Shown piece by piece: positions 44,065 to 52,913 of a stretch of DNA of 64,000 nucleotides. The stretch is from positions 930,001 through 994,000 of the forward strand of contig NC_009092.1 in assembly GCF_000016065.1 (NCBI RefSeq), read 5' to 3'. The notes below the pieces were generated by a model that worked only from the letters and a program-made list of their open reading frames with translations, did not search any database and was not told the DNA's origin. The stretch is from Shewanella loihica PV-4. GTDB lineage: Bacteria > Pseudomonadota > Gammaproteobacteria > Enterobacterales > Shewanellaceae. Numbering within the stretch: position 1 is the first letter of the stretch; each line of letters opens with the position of its first letter. The position numbers and the translations under genes are program-made.

Positions 44065-45117
44065 ATGTATTATCAAACTGATGACGTTCGCATTAATAAA
44101 ATTAAAGAGTTGTTACCCCCTGTCGCTATCCTCGAGCGATTTCCGGCAAGCGAAAATGCATCGGCAACAGTGTTTAACGCGCGGCAGAATATTCACAATA
44201 TCCTGAAAAAAGAAGATGATCGTCTGTTGGTGATCATCGGGCCTTGTTCTATCCACGACCCTAAGGCGGCGCTGGAATATGGTGAGAGACTCGCCAAATT
44301 GCGCGAGCAATATAAGGATCAACTCGAGGTCGTGATGCGCGTCTATTTCGAGAAACCGCGCACCACAGTGGGCTGGAAGGGCCTGATCAACGACCCTTAC
44401 ATGGACAATAGCTTCAAGCTGAATGATGGCCTGCGCACAGCTAGAAAACTGCTATTAGATCTCAATGAGTTAGGCGTGCCGACCGCGGGTGAATTTTTAG
44501 ATATGATCACGCCTCAATATGTGGCGGATCTCATGTGTTGGGGCGCTATCGGTGCTCGCACCACAGAATCACAGGTACACAGAGAGCTGGCATCTGGCCT
44601 CTCTTGCCCCGTCGGTTTTAAGAATGGTACCGATGGCACCATCAAGGTGGCTATCGATGCTATTGGCGCCGCCAGTGCGCCGCACCATTTCCTGTCGGTG
44701 ACCAAGTATGGCCATTCGGCGATCGTCTCCACCAAGGGCAATCCTGATTGTCACATCATTCTGCGTGGTGGCAAGGAGCCTAACTATAGCGCCGAGCACG
44801 TGCAGGCGATCAGCGAGCAGTTGGCTAAAGCTAACCTGCCGCAAAATATCATGGTGGATTTTAGCCATGCTAACAGCAGCAAACAGTTTAAGCGCCAGAT
44901 GCTGGTGGGCGAAGATGTGGCCAGCCAGGTGAGCGCCGGTGAGCGGGCGATTTTCGGTGTGATGGTTGAGAGTCACCTGGTTGAGGGACGTCAGGACTAT
45001 ATCGAAGGGCAGCCGTTGTGTTACGGCCAGAGCATCACAGATGCCTGTATCGGTTGGGAAGATACCGAAACCTTGCTGGCAAATTTGAATCGGTGTGTGC
45101 TCGAGCGCCGCAGCTAA
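44065..45117 (+). CDS. aroG: DAHP synthase, phenylalanine-type
   Basis: 350 residues, collinear with E. coli AroG and starting almost identically (MYYQTDDVRINKIKELLPP). It condenses phosphoenolpyruvate with erythrose-4-phosphate, the first step of the shikimate pathway. Active-site segments are IGPCSIHDP, KPRTTVGWKGL, GAIGARTTESQVHRELASGLSCPVGFKNGTDGT, HIILRGG and VDFSHANSSK. Feedback by phenylalanine is the family norm for AroG and likely here. A perfect palindromic terminator follows. Confidence 0.95.
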   Translation: MYYQTDDVRINKIKELLPPVAILERFPASENASATVFNARQNIHNILKKEDDRLLVIIGPCSIHDPKAALEYGERLAKLREQYKDQLEVVMRVYFEKPRTTVGWKGLINDPYMDNSFKLNDGLRTARKLLLDLNELGVPTAGEFLDMITPQYVADLMCWGAIGARTTESQVHRELASGLSCPVGFKNGTDGTIKVAIDAIGAASAPHHFLSVTKYGHSAIVSTKGNPDCHIILRGGKEPNYSAEHVQAISEQLAKANLPQNIMVDFSHANSSKQFKRQMLVGEDVASQVSAGERAIFGVMVESHLVEGRQDYIEGQPLCYGQSITDACIGWEDTETLLANLNRCVLERRS

Positions 45118-45195
45118 CGCTATGCCAGCTTTGCCCAAGGTTTTGTTAGTTGCAGAGTTAGTGACAGTCGCTTGATGCAATGCCGACCTGAAATG

Positions 45196-45226
45196 AAAAA
45201 GGAAGCCAATTGGCTTCCTTTTTTGC
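45196..45226. terminator. Bidirectional terminator after aroG
   Basis: AAAAAGGAAGCCAATTGGCTTCCTTTTT is a perfect palindrome with A and T runs. It sits between aroG and the small - strand gene. Confidence 0.92.
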
Positions 45227-45241
45227 GTTCTGCTGGCCTGT

Positions 45242-45418
45242 TTATTTGGCTTGTTGTTTCACCAGATATTCGTTGGCTTTAGCAAGACTGCCAAAAGACG
45301 ATATTAAATTGTTTTGACCCTTTTGTTGGATTTCTGGGCTGTTCGATTCTGTCATCATCCATACCCAAGTTTGTACCAATGGCAATGGAGGGTATTGCAC
45401 GTCAGATGATTGTGGCAT
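45242..45418 (-). CDS. Small protein of unknown function
   Basis: 58 residues from ATG 45418, chosen for the AAGGAAG just upstream; the longer open frame to 45526 has no such site. The sequence (PPLPLVQTWVWMM, GQNNLISSFGSLAKANEYLVKQQAK) has no recognised domain. It is amphipathic and probably helical, and I do not assign a function. A terminator at 45196-45226 would serve it on the minus strand. Confidence 0.6.
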   Translation of the reverse strand: MPQSSDVQYPPLPLVQTWVWMMTESNSPEIQQKGQNNLISSFGSLAKANEYLVKQQAK

Positions 45419-45817
45419 ATCGGCTTCCTTTAAAAATTTGGGGTTATTCCCGCTCTGCTTTTTACTCAGCTTGAACTGCCTTAAGCTGATCTTGAGATTA
45501 TCAAAATCTCCGGCAAGAGATAACAATAATTACCCCGTTGAAACACTAAACTGATAATTATTCTCTCAAGAATAATGCTTTTTTCTGGTTTTGCCATCAT
45601 TTAATCAGTCAAAAGTTGTACCTGTTTGTACTGGGGACTGCACCAAAAGTCTGATATTGACCTCCTTATCTAAGGCAAAATGCTAACCCCTTGGCAAAGG
45701 CGGATAATTGAGCTAGTGGCGGGTAAGCCTACTGAGGTAAGATGGTGTATGTTATGGCTTTTATCTTAATTTCACCTAAATGCCATCGTCCTTATCTTGA
45801 TGCTAGCTGGAGTTGCC
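45419..45817. other. Intergenic region with an orphan hairpin
   Basis: No gene is seen. At 45557-45576 an AT-rich perfect inverted repeat ATTATTCT-ctca-AGAATAAT is followed by GCTTTTTT, a terminator-like form on the + strand with no + strand gene before it. The right half holds the promoter of the ABC exporter gene. Confidence 0.45.
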
Positions 45818-47593
45818 ATGCGTCCCACGCTCTATTTTGATGGTCCTATCGATAAACTGAACTGGCATGTCCTGAAATTGCTTTGGCCCTATTTGTTGGA
45901 GTTTAAGGGGCGAGTGATCTTGGCGCTTGCTTGTCTGGTGGTGGCCAAAATGGCGAGTGTTGGCCTGCCATTCGTGCTCAAGCAATTGGTGGATACCCTG
46001 AGTGAGGCCTCAGTCGAGCAGATGATCGCCGTGCCCATCGCCCTGGTGCTCGCGTACGGCAGCCTTCGCCTGCTCAATACGGTGATCTCAGAGGTGAGAG
46101 ACACACTATTTGGCCGGGTCACCGAGCGGGCGATAAGGCGTCTTGGCTTGTCAGTGTTTGACCATCTGCACCGGCTGGATCTGGCATTTCATCTTGAGCG
46201 GCGTACCGGGGGACTGTCGCGGGATATCGAGCGCGGTACCAGCGGGGTCAGCTTCTTGATGCGCTTCATGGTATTCAACATAGTACCGACCCTGCTCGAG
46301 ATAGGCCTGGTGGTGGGCATCTTGCTGTATAACTATGGCTGGGCGTTTGCGTTAATTACTCTGAGCGCGGTCGTCGCCTACATCCTCTTCTCCATCTTCG
46401 CCACCGAATGGCGTACCGGCTTCGTGCGGGAGGCGGCGATGGCCGATTCTCAGTCCAATACCCGCGCCATAGATAGCCTGCTTAACTATGAGACGGTGAA
46501 GTACTTTAACAACGAGGCCTATGAATCTGAGCAATATGATCATGCCCTCGAGCGCTGGGAAGTGGCCAAGCGTAAGAATCGACTCTCATTGTTTGCGCTC
46601 AATGCCGGTCAGGCGCTGATCATCTCGCTGGCGATGACCCTGATGTTGGCGCTGGCGGCGACTCAGGTGAGCCAAGGGGCTATGACCATAGGTGACTTTG
46701 TGCTGATCAACGCCTTCATGATGCAGCTGTTTATGCCTCTGAATTTTTTAGGCTTCGTCTACCGCGAGATCCGCGGCGCCCTGGCCAACATAGAGCGCAT
46801 GTTTAGCTTGCTAGACAGGCAGCCTAAGATTGAGGATGGCCCCGATGCGACATCGCCCCAGATCGCCCAAGGGAGCCTTAAATTTGAGGGGGTGAGTTTT
46901 CGCTACGGTGACAGGCCTATCTTGTCCGATGTGAGTTTCGAGATCCCCGCCGGTCACAAGGTGGCGATAGTGGGGGATAGCGGCGCGGGAAAATCCACCA
47001 TAGTGAAGCTGTTGTTTCGCTTCTATGAGACGCAGCAGGGGACTATCACCATAGATGGCCATGATACCAAGGCGCTGACTCAACACGCGCTGCGTAGCGC
47101 CATCGCCATAGTGCCCCAAGATACCGTGTTGTTTAACGACTCCCTAATGGAGAATATTCGTTATGGTCTGCCGGGGGCGAGCGATGAGCAGGTGAAGGCG
47201 GCGATAGAGCTGGCGCATCTGTCAAACTTCGTCTCGCAACTCAGCGAAGGCTGGCACACCAAGGTGGGTGAGCGCGGGTTAAAACTCTCCGGCGGCGAGA
47301 AACAGAGGGTGGCGATCGCCAGGGCGATCCTCAAGGGCTCGCCCCTATTGGTGTTCGATGAGGCGACCTCTTCGCTGGATAGCCATTCGGAGCAGGCGAT
47401 CCTCAATGCGCTCAAAGAGATGGCCAAGGGGCATACGAGTCTTGTTATCGCCCACAGGCTGTCGACGGTCGTGGATGCCGACCAGATCTTGGTGCTGAGT
47501 CAGGGCAAGATAGTTGAACGTGGCGATCATCAGAGCCTGCTGGCGGCCGATGGTCTGTATAAGAAATTGTGGACCGTACAAAATCAGCATTAA
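45818..47593 (+). CDS. ABC exporter, fused membrane and ATPase domains (Atm1-like)
   Basis: 591 residues from ATG 45818 (GGAG five bases upstream; TTG/ATG starts slightly earlier are weaker). Six membrane helices span ~25-310, with the Atm1-type stretch RHLSRDIERGTSGVSFLM-like at ~130. The nucleotide-binding domain has Walker A (GDSGAGKST), the signature LSGGEKQR, Walker B (LLVFDEATSSLD) and the switch His (AHRLST). It resembles heavy-metal or glutathione-conjugate half-transporters of the Atm1/ABCB7 group and would work as a homodimer. The substrate is inference only. Confidence 0.9.
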   Translation: MRPTLYFDGPIDKLNWHVLKLLWPYLLEFKGRVILALACLVVAKMASVGLPFVLKQLVDTLSEASVEQMIAVPIALVLAYGSLRLLNTVISEVRDTLFGRVTERAIRRLGLSVFDHLHRLDLAFHLERRTGGLSRDIERGTSGVSFLMRFMVFNIVPTLLEIGLVVGILLYNYGWAFALITLSAVVAYILFSIFATEWRTGFVREAAMADSQSNTRAIDSLLNYETVKYFNNEAYESEQYDHALERWEVAKRKNRLSLFALNAGQALIISLAMTLMLALAATQVSQGAMTIGDFVLINAFMMQLFMPLNFLGFVYREIRGALANIERMFSLLDRQPKIEDGPDATSPQIAQGSLKFEGVSFRYGDRPILSDVSFEIPAGHKVAIVGDSGAGKSTIVKLLFRFYETQQGTITIDGHDTKALTQHALRSAIAIVPQDTVLFNDSLMENIRYGLPGASDEQVKAAIELAHLSNFVSQLSEGWHTKVGERGLKLSGGEKQRVAIARAILKGSPLLVFDEATSSLDSHSEQAILNALKEMAKGHTSLVIAHRLSTVVDADQILVLSQGKIVERGDHQSLLAADGLYKKLWTVQNQH

Positions 47594-47668
47594 TTGTGTG
47601 GGATTAAGTATTCGTTCAGGTTTGATTTGCATAATATTTGTTAATAACAAACCTACGGAGGCGCTCCC

Positions 47669-47926
47669 ATGAAAAACATCCCTATACATGCAAGTATCGA
47701 AGGCCAGGCGCGGATCGTAGATACCGATTGGCTAGCCATCATGGCGACCTTAAGAGAGCGGGGATTGGGACAGGAGGAGTTGGTGGTCGTCTATGCCCAG
47801 CTGAGCTCCTACCTGAGGGTCACGACACGGGGCTTGACCCTTGCCATGATCCCGCCCTCGACCGTAATCGAAGGTATTACGCGTGAAGTAAAGCACTACG
47901 CGAATGACTATGCGGGGATGATGTAG
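47669..47926 (+). CDS. Small conserved protein, unknown
   Basis: 85 residues from ATG 47669 with GGAGGC upstream. It is a single soluble domain: IPIHASIEGQARIVDTDWLAIMATLRERGLGQEELVVVYAQL, then a short helical end (VIEGITREVKHYANDY). No family is recognised. It lies 75 bp after the ABC exporter on the same strand, so co-transcription is possible. Confidence 0.65.
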   Translation: MKNIPIHASIEGQARIVDTDWLAIMATLRERGLGQEELVVVYAQLSSYLRVTTRGLTLAMIPPSTVIEGITREVKHYANDYAGMM

Positions 47927-47956
47927 GGTTTGCCGCCAGACTGGCTGGCAGAAGGA

Positions 47957-48166
47957 CTAGGCTCTTTTTGAGGTGTTGATCGGCTTCCAACCGTCACAGA
48001 GGAGGCTGAGCTTGGTATTTTGCGGCTCATAGGGGGTCAGTCTAATGATCTCTCCACCCTTGAAGCAGATTGTCTCGCCTTCAATAACCGTTAATCGGTT
48101 GCATTTTTGACAGCTAACCGACAAAGGTTTACTTTTATTTCCCGCTCCAAAAAACGAATTACTCAC
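47957..48166 (-). CDS. Small Cys-rich protein, possible zinc ribbon
   Basis: 69 residues from GTG 48166, chosen because GGAG lies eight bases upstream and the sequence upstream in frame looks non-coding. A CQKC pair (residues ~18-21), a single Cys (ETICFKGG) and a last one (LLCDGW) could bind one zinc. The tail is basic. The function is unknown. It is convergent with the small gene at 47669. Confidence 0.6.
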   Translation of the reverse strand: MSNSFFGAGNKSKPLSVSCQKCNRLTVIEGETICFKGGEIIRLTPYEPQNTKLSLLCDGWKPINTSKRA

Positions 48167-48279
48167 CAGTGATTCTCCGTGGCTGCGCTTAACGTCAGCG
48201 CGTGCTGCTATTCCATATATCGCTAATGTAATCAAGTTTAGATCATAAAGCTAGCGCTATCTAGACTAATGTCTAATCC

Positions 48280-48816
48280 TTATTGGGTATTGTCTGAAGT
48301 TGCACCATATTGGGTTTTTATCAGGCTACTTGCGCCATCTTGGGGCAGGGAAAGGATAAATAAATTGTCATATTCATCCTCTCTCAATTGAGGTATTTCG
48401 GGTCCTCGAAGTGCCTTGATGATCAGTGGCACAGTATTGGAGTGGCCGGCGATGATCACATTGCCCTGCTGCGCCATGACCTTGTCGGCAATGGCCGCAA
48501 TATGTTTGTCCAAATCCTTGCCTGCGTCGATCACAACTAAAGGAATTCCTCTGGCGGTAATAAGCGGCGTTAAGGTTTCCTGGGTGCGCTTAAATTGTGT
48601 GGATATGGCCAGGCTGAGTGGGGTATCGCCCAAGCTTTCAACCAATGCCTGTGCTCGCAACTTGCCCGCGTCATTCAAGCTAGGGTCGCGTCCCTGATCG
48701 GCTTTTTCGGCATGACGCACCAGAATTACCGTCTTGCTGGCGATTGCTGGATTGGCCTGCGCCATTGGCAGGTAAGCCACCAGGGCGAAAAGTCCAATGC
48801 TGATGAGTCGTAACAT
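48280..48816 (-). CDS. Exported histidine phosphatase (phosphoglycerate-mutase fold)
   Basis: 178 residues with a signal peptide (~1-21, PMAQA-N). The catalytic RHAEK is at ~34-38 and the second His is in IIAGHSNTVPLIIKAL, so it is a branch-1 histidine phosphatase in the periplasm. SixA-like enzymes act on phosphoproteins, others on small phosphates; the substrate is unknown. The end of the gene is close to the Cys-rich small gene on the same strand. Confidence 0.88.
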   Translation of the reverse strand: MLRLISIGLFALVAYLPMAQANPAIASKTVILVRHAEKADQGRDPSLNDAGKLRAQALVESLGDTPLSLAISTQFKRTQETLTPLITARGIPLVVIDAGKDLDKHIAAIADKVMAQQGNVIIAGHSNTVPLIIKALRGPEIPQLREDEYDNLFILSLPQDGASSLIKTQYGATSDNTQ

Positions 48817-48968
48817 GGGAACCCTTATTTAATTAACGAATTGGTTAGCATACCGCACTTTGTGTGAATTGCCGATGACAGATTAATTGGGCATTTGCGC
48901 TAAAGTTGCTTACAAAATGGACGATAATAATAGCTGAGGGCTAATTTAATTTGGTGAGCGAGGCGATT

Positions 48969-49550
48969 ATGGAGATTCAAAATCACGGCGGAGCCGTATC
49001 TGCGGCGGCGCACAACAAGACAGATTCGACGACTAACCATGGTCAACAAGTCTCCGAAGTGGCCAAGAACAAGACGGCATTGGCGGCCAGTAAACAGCTG
49101 ATGAATACGGCGATCTTGGAAGCGCAGCAAGAGGTGAACTTGAGCGCGGGCAATGAGCCCATGCAGCTGTTGTATAAGGCGGCGATTGAGGCGATTAATG
49201 AAGAGCTGGCACCAACCATGGGTGAGCACGCCATCGAGAGGGCGGCGGCTCAAGGGGTGGATACCTCACCCGAGGCGACGGCCGAGCGCATCGTCAGCTT
49301 TGCGACTCAGTTTTTTGCCATACATCAGCAGCAAAACAGCAGCATGTCCTTCGATGAGCAGCTCAGCTCCTTCATGGACATAATCGGTGGTGCCATTGAC
49401 CAAGGTTTCGATGAGGCCAAAGATATCCTCTCCGGACTCAAGGTGCTTGAAGGCGATATTGCGGCTGGGGTCGACAAGACCTATGCCCTAGTACAGGAAG
49501 GGCTGCAGGCATTCAGAGACAGTTTCAATCAAGAGACAGAGCAAGAATAA
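48969..49550 (+). CDS. DUF5610 domain protein
   Basis: 193 residues from ATG 48969; an upstream GTG in the same frame is possible. A variable, Ala/Asn-rich front precedes a C-terminal helical domain (~75-180; DEQLSSFMDIIGGAIDQGFDEAKDILSGL), which is the DUF5610 pattern. It is acidic, without membrane segment or signal. The role is unknown in any organism. A terminator (49579-49605) follows. Confidence 0.8.
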   Translation: MEIQNHGGAVSAAAHNKTDSTTNHGQQVSEVAKNKTALAASKQLMNTAILEAQQEVNLSAGNEPMQLLYKAAIEAINEELAPTMGEHAIERAAAQGVDTSPEATAERIVSFATQFFAIHQQQNSSMSFDEQLSSFMDIIGGAIDQGFDEAKDILSGLKVLEGDIAAGVDKTYALVQEGLQAFRDSFNQETEQE

Positions 49551-49578
49551 GGCCTTCTGACTCCCATTTGATTTCGAT

Positions 49579-49605
49579 AAACCCCTTAAGATAAGGGGTT
49601 TTTTG
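49579..49605 (+). terminator. Terminator after the DUF5610 gene
   Basis: AAACCCCTT-aagat-AAGGGGTTTTTTG. Confidence 0.88.
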
Positions 49606-49679
49606 TTGTCTTGACTCGGATAGAAAATCTATGAATCATGGGAGTATCAGTATCGATTGGTGCCAGCAGAGGTGGCGAT

Positions 49680-50420
49680 ATGTGGGGAGAGGCAAAGGTT
49701 GTAGAGCGGATTGACTGGAGCGATCAGTTATTTACCCTGAAGCTGTCGGCCGATATCGGCGAATTCATTGCCGGGCAATTCATTAAGTTGTCGCTGCATA
49801 TTGACGATAAACGTGTCGCCAGAGCCTATTCACTGGTCAATGCGCCCGATGCGTCGCTGCTGGAGGTGCTGGCGGTCAGTGTCGACGATGGTCTACTGTC
49901 GCCTAAGTTGCAGGCCCTAGCCCCGGGAGACAGCATCGATATCTCCACCAAGGCGGCGGGCTTCATGACGCTGGATGAGATCCCAGCCCAGGGCAAGCAT
50001 ATGTGGTTTTTTGCCACAGGAACCGCGGTGGGCCCCTTTATCTCCATGATGAGAACCACCGAGCCATGGCAGCGTTTTGAGCGGGTGATCTTAATCTACG
50101 GCGTGCGCTATCAAGAGGATCTCGCCTATTATGAAGAGCTTAAGGCGTTCGAGGCCAAATACCCCGGAAAGTTTACCTTAGTTACCTCAGTGACCCGGGA
50201 GCCGGTGGAAGGCGCGCTCAGTTGCCGCATCACCCAAGGTGTCGAGAGCGGTGTAATCGAGCAGCAGGTCGGCCTCAAGCTGAGCGCGCAAAATTCACAG
50301 GTGATGATCTGTGGTCATCCTGAGATGATCAAGGAGCTCAATACCCTGTTGCAGTCCCGCGGGCTGGCTAAGAACCTTCGCCGCGCGCCAGGGCAGATCA
50401 CCGTCGAGAAATATTGGTAG
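49680..50420 (+). CDS. fpr: Ferredoxin/flavodoxin-NADP+ reductase
   Basis: 246 residues from ATG 49680, where AGGTGG is the upstream site; the frame is open for 14 more codons. It is a bacterial Fpr: FAD-binding barrel (RVARAYSLVNAPDASLLEVLAV), then the NADP-binding domain (FFATGTAVGPFISMM, VILIYGVRYQEDLAYYEEL, VMICGHPEM) and the short family C-terminus ending KYW. It passes electrons between NADPH and ferredoxin or flavodoxin in the cytosol. The GST gene follows 10 bp later, so the pair is an operon. Confidence 0.92.
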   Translation: MWGEAKVVERIDWSDQLFTLKLSADIGEFIAGQFIKLSLHIDDKRVARAYSLVNAPDASLLEVLAVSVDDGLLSPKLQALAPGDSIDISTKAAGFMTLDEIPAQGKHMWFFATGTAVGPFISMMRTTEPWQRFERVILIYGVRYQEDLAYYEELKAFEAKYPGKFTLVTSVTREPVEGALSCRITQGVESGVIEQQVGLKLSAQNSQVMICGHPEMIKELNTLLQSRGLAKNLRRAPGQITVEKYW

Positions 50421-50430
50421 AGGAAGCGAT

Positions 50431-51030
50431 ATGCAATTACTCTTTTCGCCGGCGTCACCCTACGCCAGAACCGTGCGGGTCGTTATCGCGCAGTTTGCCA
50501 TCAGAGGGATCGAGCCGATCGCCGTTAATCCACTTGAGAATACCGAGCTATTACTGGATGCCAATCCGCTGGCCAAGATCCCTTGTCTGCTGTTAAACGA
50601 TGGTGGCACCTTGTATGACAGCGAGGTGATCCTGCGCTACCTAGATCATGAGTATTGTGGTGGCGAGCTGTTTGGACAGCCCGGTGATTCCTGGTACGGC
50701 GAGACCCAGTACTCCCTGATTAAGGGCTTGCTCGATAGCGCGGTGGCCTTAAGACAGGAGCAGATGCGTGACGATGAGGGCTTGCGTAGCCCATTTTGGA
50801 CGGCGCGGTTTGAACAGGCCTTACTCAGGGGCTTGGCGCAGATAGAGCTGATGGCCATTTCAGGGCACAGTAAGGTGTCTTTGCAGCAGATCTGCCTCGC
50901 CTGCCTGTTAGAGTATGTAGATTTTCGTCATCCGGATCTGGATTGGCGTAAGGTCGCCCCGGCTACGGCCAGATGGCTACAGAGCTTCTCCAAGAGCGCG
51001 CCCATGTTAACCACGCGTCCCCACGCCTAG
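50431..51030 (+). CDS. Glutathione S-transferase family protein
   Basis: 199 residues. The N-terminal thioredoxin-like domain (MQLLFSPASPYARTVRVVIAQ, then AKIPCLLLNDGGTLYDSEVILRYLDHEY with the glutathione-binding Ser) is followed by a helical C-terminal domain. It is a soluble cytosolic GST; the substrate is unknown. It is cotranscribed with fpr (10-bp gap) and convergent with the next gene. Confidence 0.88.
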   Translation: MQLLFSPASPYARTVRVVIAQFAIRGIEPIAVNPLENTELLLDANPLAKIPCLLLNDGGTLYDSEVILRYLDHEYCGGELFGQPGDSWYGETQYSLIKGLLDSAVALRQEQMRDDEGLRSPFWTARFEQALLRGLAQIELMAISGHSKVSLQQICLACLLEYVDFRHPDLDWRKVAPATARWLQSFSKSAPMLTTRPHA

Positions 51031-51108
51031 GCTTGGCTGTATCACTAAAGAGTTTGCACTCAAGGATTTGGGTTTAGTGAGAAGCAGTTGGTGCTTTTCT
51101 GTTAGCTG

Positions 51109-51579
51109 TTAGTGGCGAGTATCAGTATGGCGCCGTCCCTTAGCCGGTTGACTGCGCCTGTTCGGCTCGCCAAACACACCATAGAGTTCACGGGTCACAC
51201 CGAAGTCGACCCGCCTATCGTCAGTTTGTTCTCTCCTGTCTTCATGATGCAGATATCGGCAGCTACATTCACTCTCGCTGCAGCCGGGAAGTGGTAGTGT
51301 CGGTGCGTCTATGGAGAGGAATCGTTTACCTTTTAACTTCTTCGCGCTGCCACAGAGGCCCTCGTCGTTGACTATCTCGACACAGTGATAGGGATGGCTG
51401 GTATTGAGATTGTGTGTCGGCGCATGGGGAACGTCTTCGCTGATCATCCTGGCACTCAGACTGGTCTGCGGCACTGCGGCTCTACGGGCGCGCCTGACTC
51501 GTACCCGAGTAAATCTATGTTTAAACAGGAATAAAATAAGAATGACGGCGAGTATCAGCGCGAGAATTTCCAGAAACAT
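51109..51579 (-). CDS. Membrane-anchored protein of unknown function with Cys cluster
   Basis: 156 residues. An N-terminal membrane helix (~4-22) is followed by a strongly basic segment (RVRVRRARRA), so the C-terminal part is cytosolic. The middle holds Cys residues (HCVEIVNDEGLCG, GCSESECSCRYLHHEDRR) that could bind a metal, then a charged tail. No family is recognised with confidence. Convergent with the GST gene. Confidence 0.6.
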   Translation of the reverse strand: MFLEILALILAVILILFLFKHRFTRVRVRRARRAAVPQTSLSARMISEDVPHAPTHNLNTSHPYHCVEIVNDEGLCGSAKKLKGKRFLSIDAPTLPLPGCSESECSCRYLHHEDRREQTDDRRVDFGVTRELYGVFGEPNRRSQPAKGRRHTDTRH

Positions 51580-51711
51580 ATGAGATCCTTTTTGTGGCCG
51601 AGTCCTTTGAGTCTAGTCAGCGAGGCTATTTTGGTCAAAATGAGCGGTCACGCAAATTTTGACGGATCTCACTTGCCGTTTCCTGCCAGATTGATTACTC
51701 TTGTCGCAATT

Positions 51712-51730
51712 GATAATTATTATCATTAAC
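51712..51730. promoter_or_regulatory. Fur box upstream of fbpA
   Basis: GATAATTATTATCATTAAC matches 16 of 19 positions of the Fur consensus. It overlaps the region just before the fbpA start codon (51749), where repression would block the promoter. Iron regulation fits the ferric-transport genes that follow. Confidence 0.82.
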
Positions 51731-51748
51731 TTTATCGCGGAGTATTGC

Positions 51749-52756
51749 ATGAGATTCATGAAACGTTTGGCTGTTCTGGGTTTTGCTTGTGTCACTTCAA
51801 TGGCCAATGCGGCCGACAGCATCACGGTTTATTCCTACCGACAGGCTTTCCTTATTGATCCCATTTTGGCTGACTTTACCAAGGAGACAGGCATCAAGGT
51901 CAATCTGGTATTCACCAAACAGGGCATTGCCGAGCGAATCGCCCGAGAGGGACGCCTGTCACCTGCGGATCTCGTGCTTACCTCAGATTTCTCTCGTTTG
52001 ATGGAGCTGGCGGATAAAGGGCTGGTGGCCTCGGTCGACAGCCAGACCTTAGCGCAGAACATTCCAGCGAATCTTCGCTCGCCCAATGGCGATTGGTTTG
52101 CCCTGACGAAACGCGTGAGAAATATCTACTCTTCTAAGGAGCGCCTCGGCCCCTTGGATATCGATTATGAAGATCTGGCGGATCCTAAATTTAAGGGCAA
52201 GATCTGTACCCGTAGCGGTAAGCACCCCTACAACATCTCTCTGGTGGCGTCGATGATCGCCCATCATGGTGAGGCAGACACTAAGACCTGGCTAGAAGGC
52301 GTTAAGGCAAACTTGGCCCGCAAGCCACAGGGTAACGACAGGGCGCAGGTGAAGGCGGTTAAAGAGGGGCTGTGTGATATCGCCATAGGTAACAGCTACT
52401 ACCTAGGTAAGATGTTGCAAGATCCTAAGCAGGTGCCTTGGGCCGAGGCGGTCAACATCAACTTCCCGAATCAGAAAAATCGCGGTGCTCACATCAACGT
52501 CTCTGGCATGGCACTGGCTAAGTATGCGCCAGAGCGCGAGAACGCCATCAAGTTGATGGAATACCTCTCGGGTCAACAGGCGCAGCAAACCTACGCCGAG
52601 CTCAACATGGAATACCCGGTCAAGGCGGATGTGAAGCCGTCTAAGCTGGTCGCCTCCTGGGGTGACTATAAGGCCGATGAGCTGCCCATCCACAAGCTGG
52701 CCGAGTATCACGGTGCGGCGGTGAAGTTGCTCGACCAAGTGAAGTTCGATCTCTAG
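51749..52756 (+). CDS. fbpA: Ferric iron-binding periplasmic protein
   Basis: 335 residues from ATG 51749 (GGAG eight bases upstream). A signal peptide (~1-21, ANA-A) is followed by the FbpA/FutA-type fold. The iron-ligand Tyr pair is in GNSYYLGKM, and an N-terminal Tyr in VYSYRQ. It delivers Fe3+ to the FbpBC transporter. A Fur box precedes it. A strong hairpin lies between it and the permease gene, which should make the binding protein more abundant than the transporter. Confidence 0.92.
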   Translation: MRFMKRLAVLGFACVTSMANAADSITVYSYRQAFLIDPILADFTKETGIKVNLVFTKQGIAERIAREGRLSPADLVLTSDFSRLMELADKGLVASVDSQTLAQNIPANLRSPNGDWFALTKRVRNIYSSKERLGPLDIDYEDLADPKFKGKICTRSGKHPYNISLVASMIAHHGEADTKTWLEGVKANLARKPQGNDRAQVKAVKEGLCDIAIGNSYYLGKMLQDPKQVPWAEAVNINFPNQKNRGAHINVSGMALAKYAPERENAIKLMEYLSGQQAQQTYAELNMEYPVKADVKPSKLVASWGDYKADELPIHKLAEYHGAAVKLLDQVKFDL

Positions 52757-52779
52757 TGATAGGCGGTCATTGTTCAAAA

Positions 52780-52813
52780 GATAGCCTTCCTTCGGGAAGG
52801 CTATCTCGTTTTT
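52780..52813 (+). terminator. Hairpin between fbpA and fbpB
   Basis: GATAGCCTTCC-ttcg-GGAAGGCTATC is followed by TCGTTTTT. It probably reduces or ends transcription after fbpA, separating its level from that of fbpBC. Confidence 0.85.
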
Positions 52814-52913
52814 ATGCCGCATGGGTCACTATTCAATTAATAATCGTTTGCGTTTAAGCTTAGATTTAAGTTGGTCACAGATAATGGCCTGACTCGCTTT
52901 ATTGAGATTTTCT

